Positions 63,941-64,000 of a DNA stretch of 64,000 nucleotides are shown piece after piece (position 1 is the first letter of the stretch; the number at the start of each line of letters is the position of its first letter). Below the pieces are notes generated by a model. The model saw only the letters and a list, made by a program, of their open reading frames with translations, did no database searches and was not told where the DNA came from. Source of the DNA: Ascaris suum (taxonomy: Eukaryota > Nematoda > Chromadorea > Rhabditida > Ascarididae); assembly GCA_013433145.1 (NCBI GenBank), contig CM024180.1, positions 1,302,001 through 1,366,000 of the forward strand. Reading direction: 5' to 3'. The translations under genes were made by a program, and so were the position numbers.

Positions 63941-64000
63941 CTTGAGCGTAAAGAACGCACTTTCGTTTAACTCCTTCACCGTCTGCGTGAACGATCGTGA
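62913..64000. other. Gene-free end of window
   Basis: A+T-rich sequence with only short frames and the (TA)n array at 63848-63939. Confidence 0.5.
63848..63939. repeat. (TA)n microsatellite, ~92 bp
   Basis: Uninterrupted TA dinucleotides between GATAA and ACTTGAGC. Confidence 0.97.

Overview
The window looks like nuclear DNA of an A+T-rich animal, possibly a nematode. A nematode is suggested, not proven, by short exons joined by very short introns (43-76 nt), pyrimidine-TTTCAG or T/A-rich TAG acceptors, and A/T homopolymers throughout. There are no bacterial-style operons, ribosome-binding sites or long uninterrupted genes. I see no rRNA, tRNA, spliced-leader RNA, CRISPR array or intact transposon.

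Long open frames are a weak guide here. If about two thirds of bases are A+T, roughly a hundred stop-free stretches of 60 codons or more are expected by chance in 64 kb, and that is about what is present. I therefore list only frames that are unusually long, or that form multi-exon models in which splice sites and reading phase agree. Nearly all gene calls are low to medium confidence, and none is assigned to a named family with certainty.

The best-supported locus is on the minus strand at about 1.7-11.3 kb. It is a modelled small type I membrane protein whose transmembrane exon exists in two diverged copies. The second best is a minus-strand two-exon frame of about 241 codons at 38.85-39.62 kb. 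Weaker minus-strand models lie at 14.6, 16.6-17.1, 23.0, 23.6, 29.2-30.0, 44.0, 49.0, 52.7, 54.0 and 59.5-59.9 kb. Weaker plus-strand candidates lie at 6.0, 28.3, 32.1, 57.9-58.1 (cysteine spacing reminiscent of GAS1/GDNF-receptor repeats), 61.1 and 62.7 kb. Two longer frames broken by stops (37.1-37.7 and 44.9-45.3 kb) look like decayed or intron-split genes. The modelled genes show no functional link to one another.

The rest is non-coding A+T-rich sequence with abundant simple repeats. It holds eight (TA)n arrays of 63-153 bp, eight G/C homopolymer runs (up to 20 bp), small tandem duplications, and three striking inverted repeats: a perfect 40-bp palindrome at 43.5 kb, an ~85-bp hairpin at 62.2 kb and a 15-bp-arm hairpin at 29.3 kb. 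Large gene-free stretches are at 17.1-22.9, 32.2-37.1, 39.6-43.9, 45.3-48.9 and 62.8-64.0 kb.
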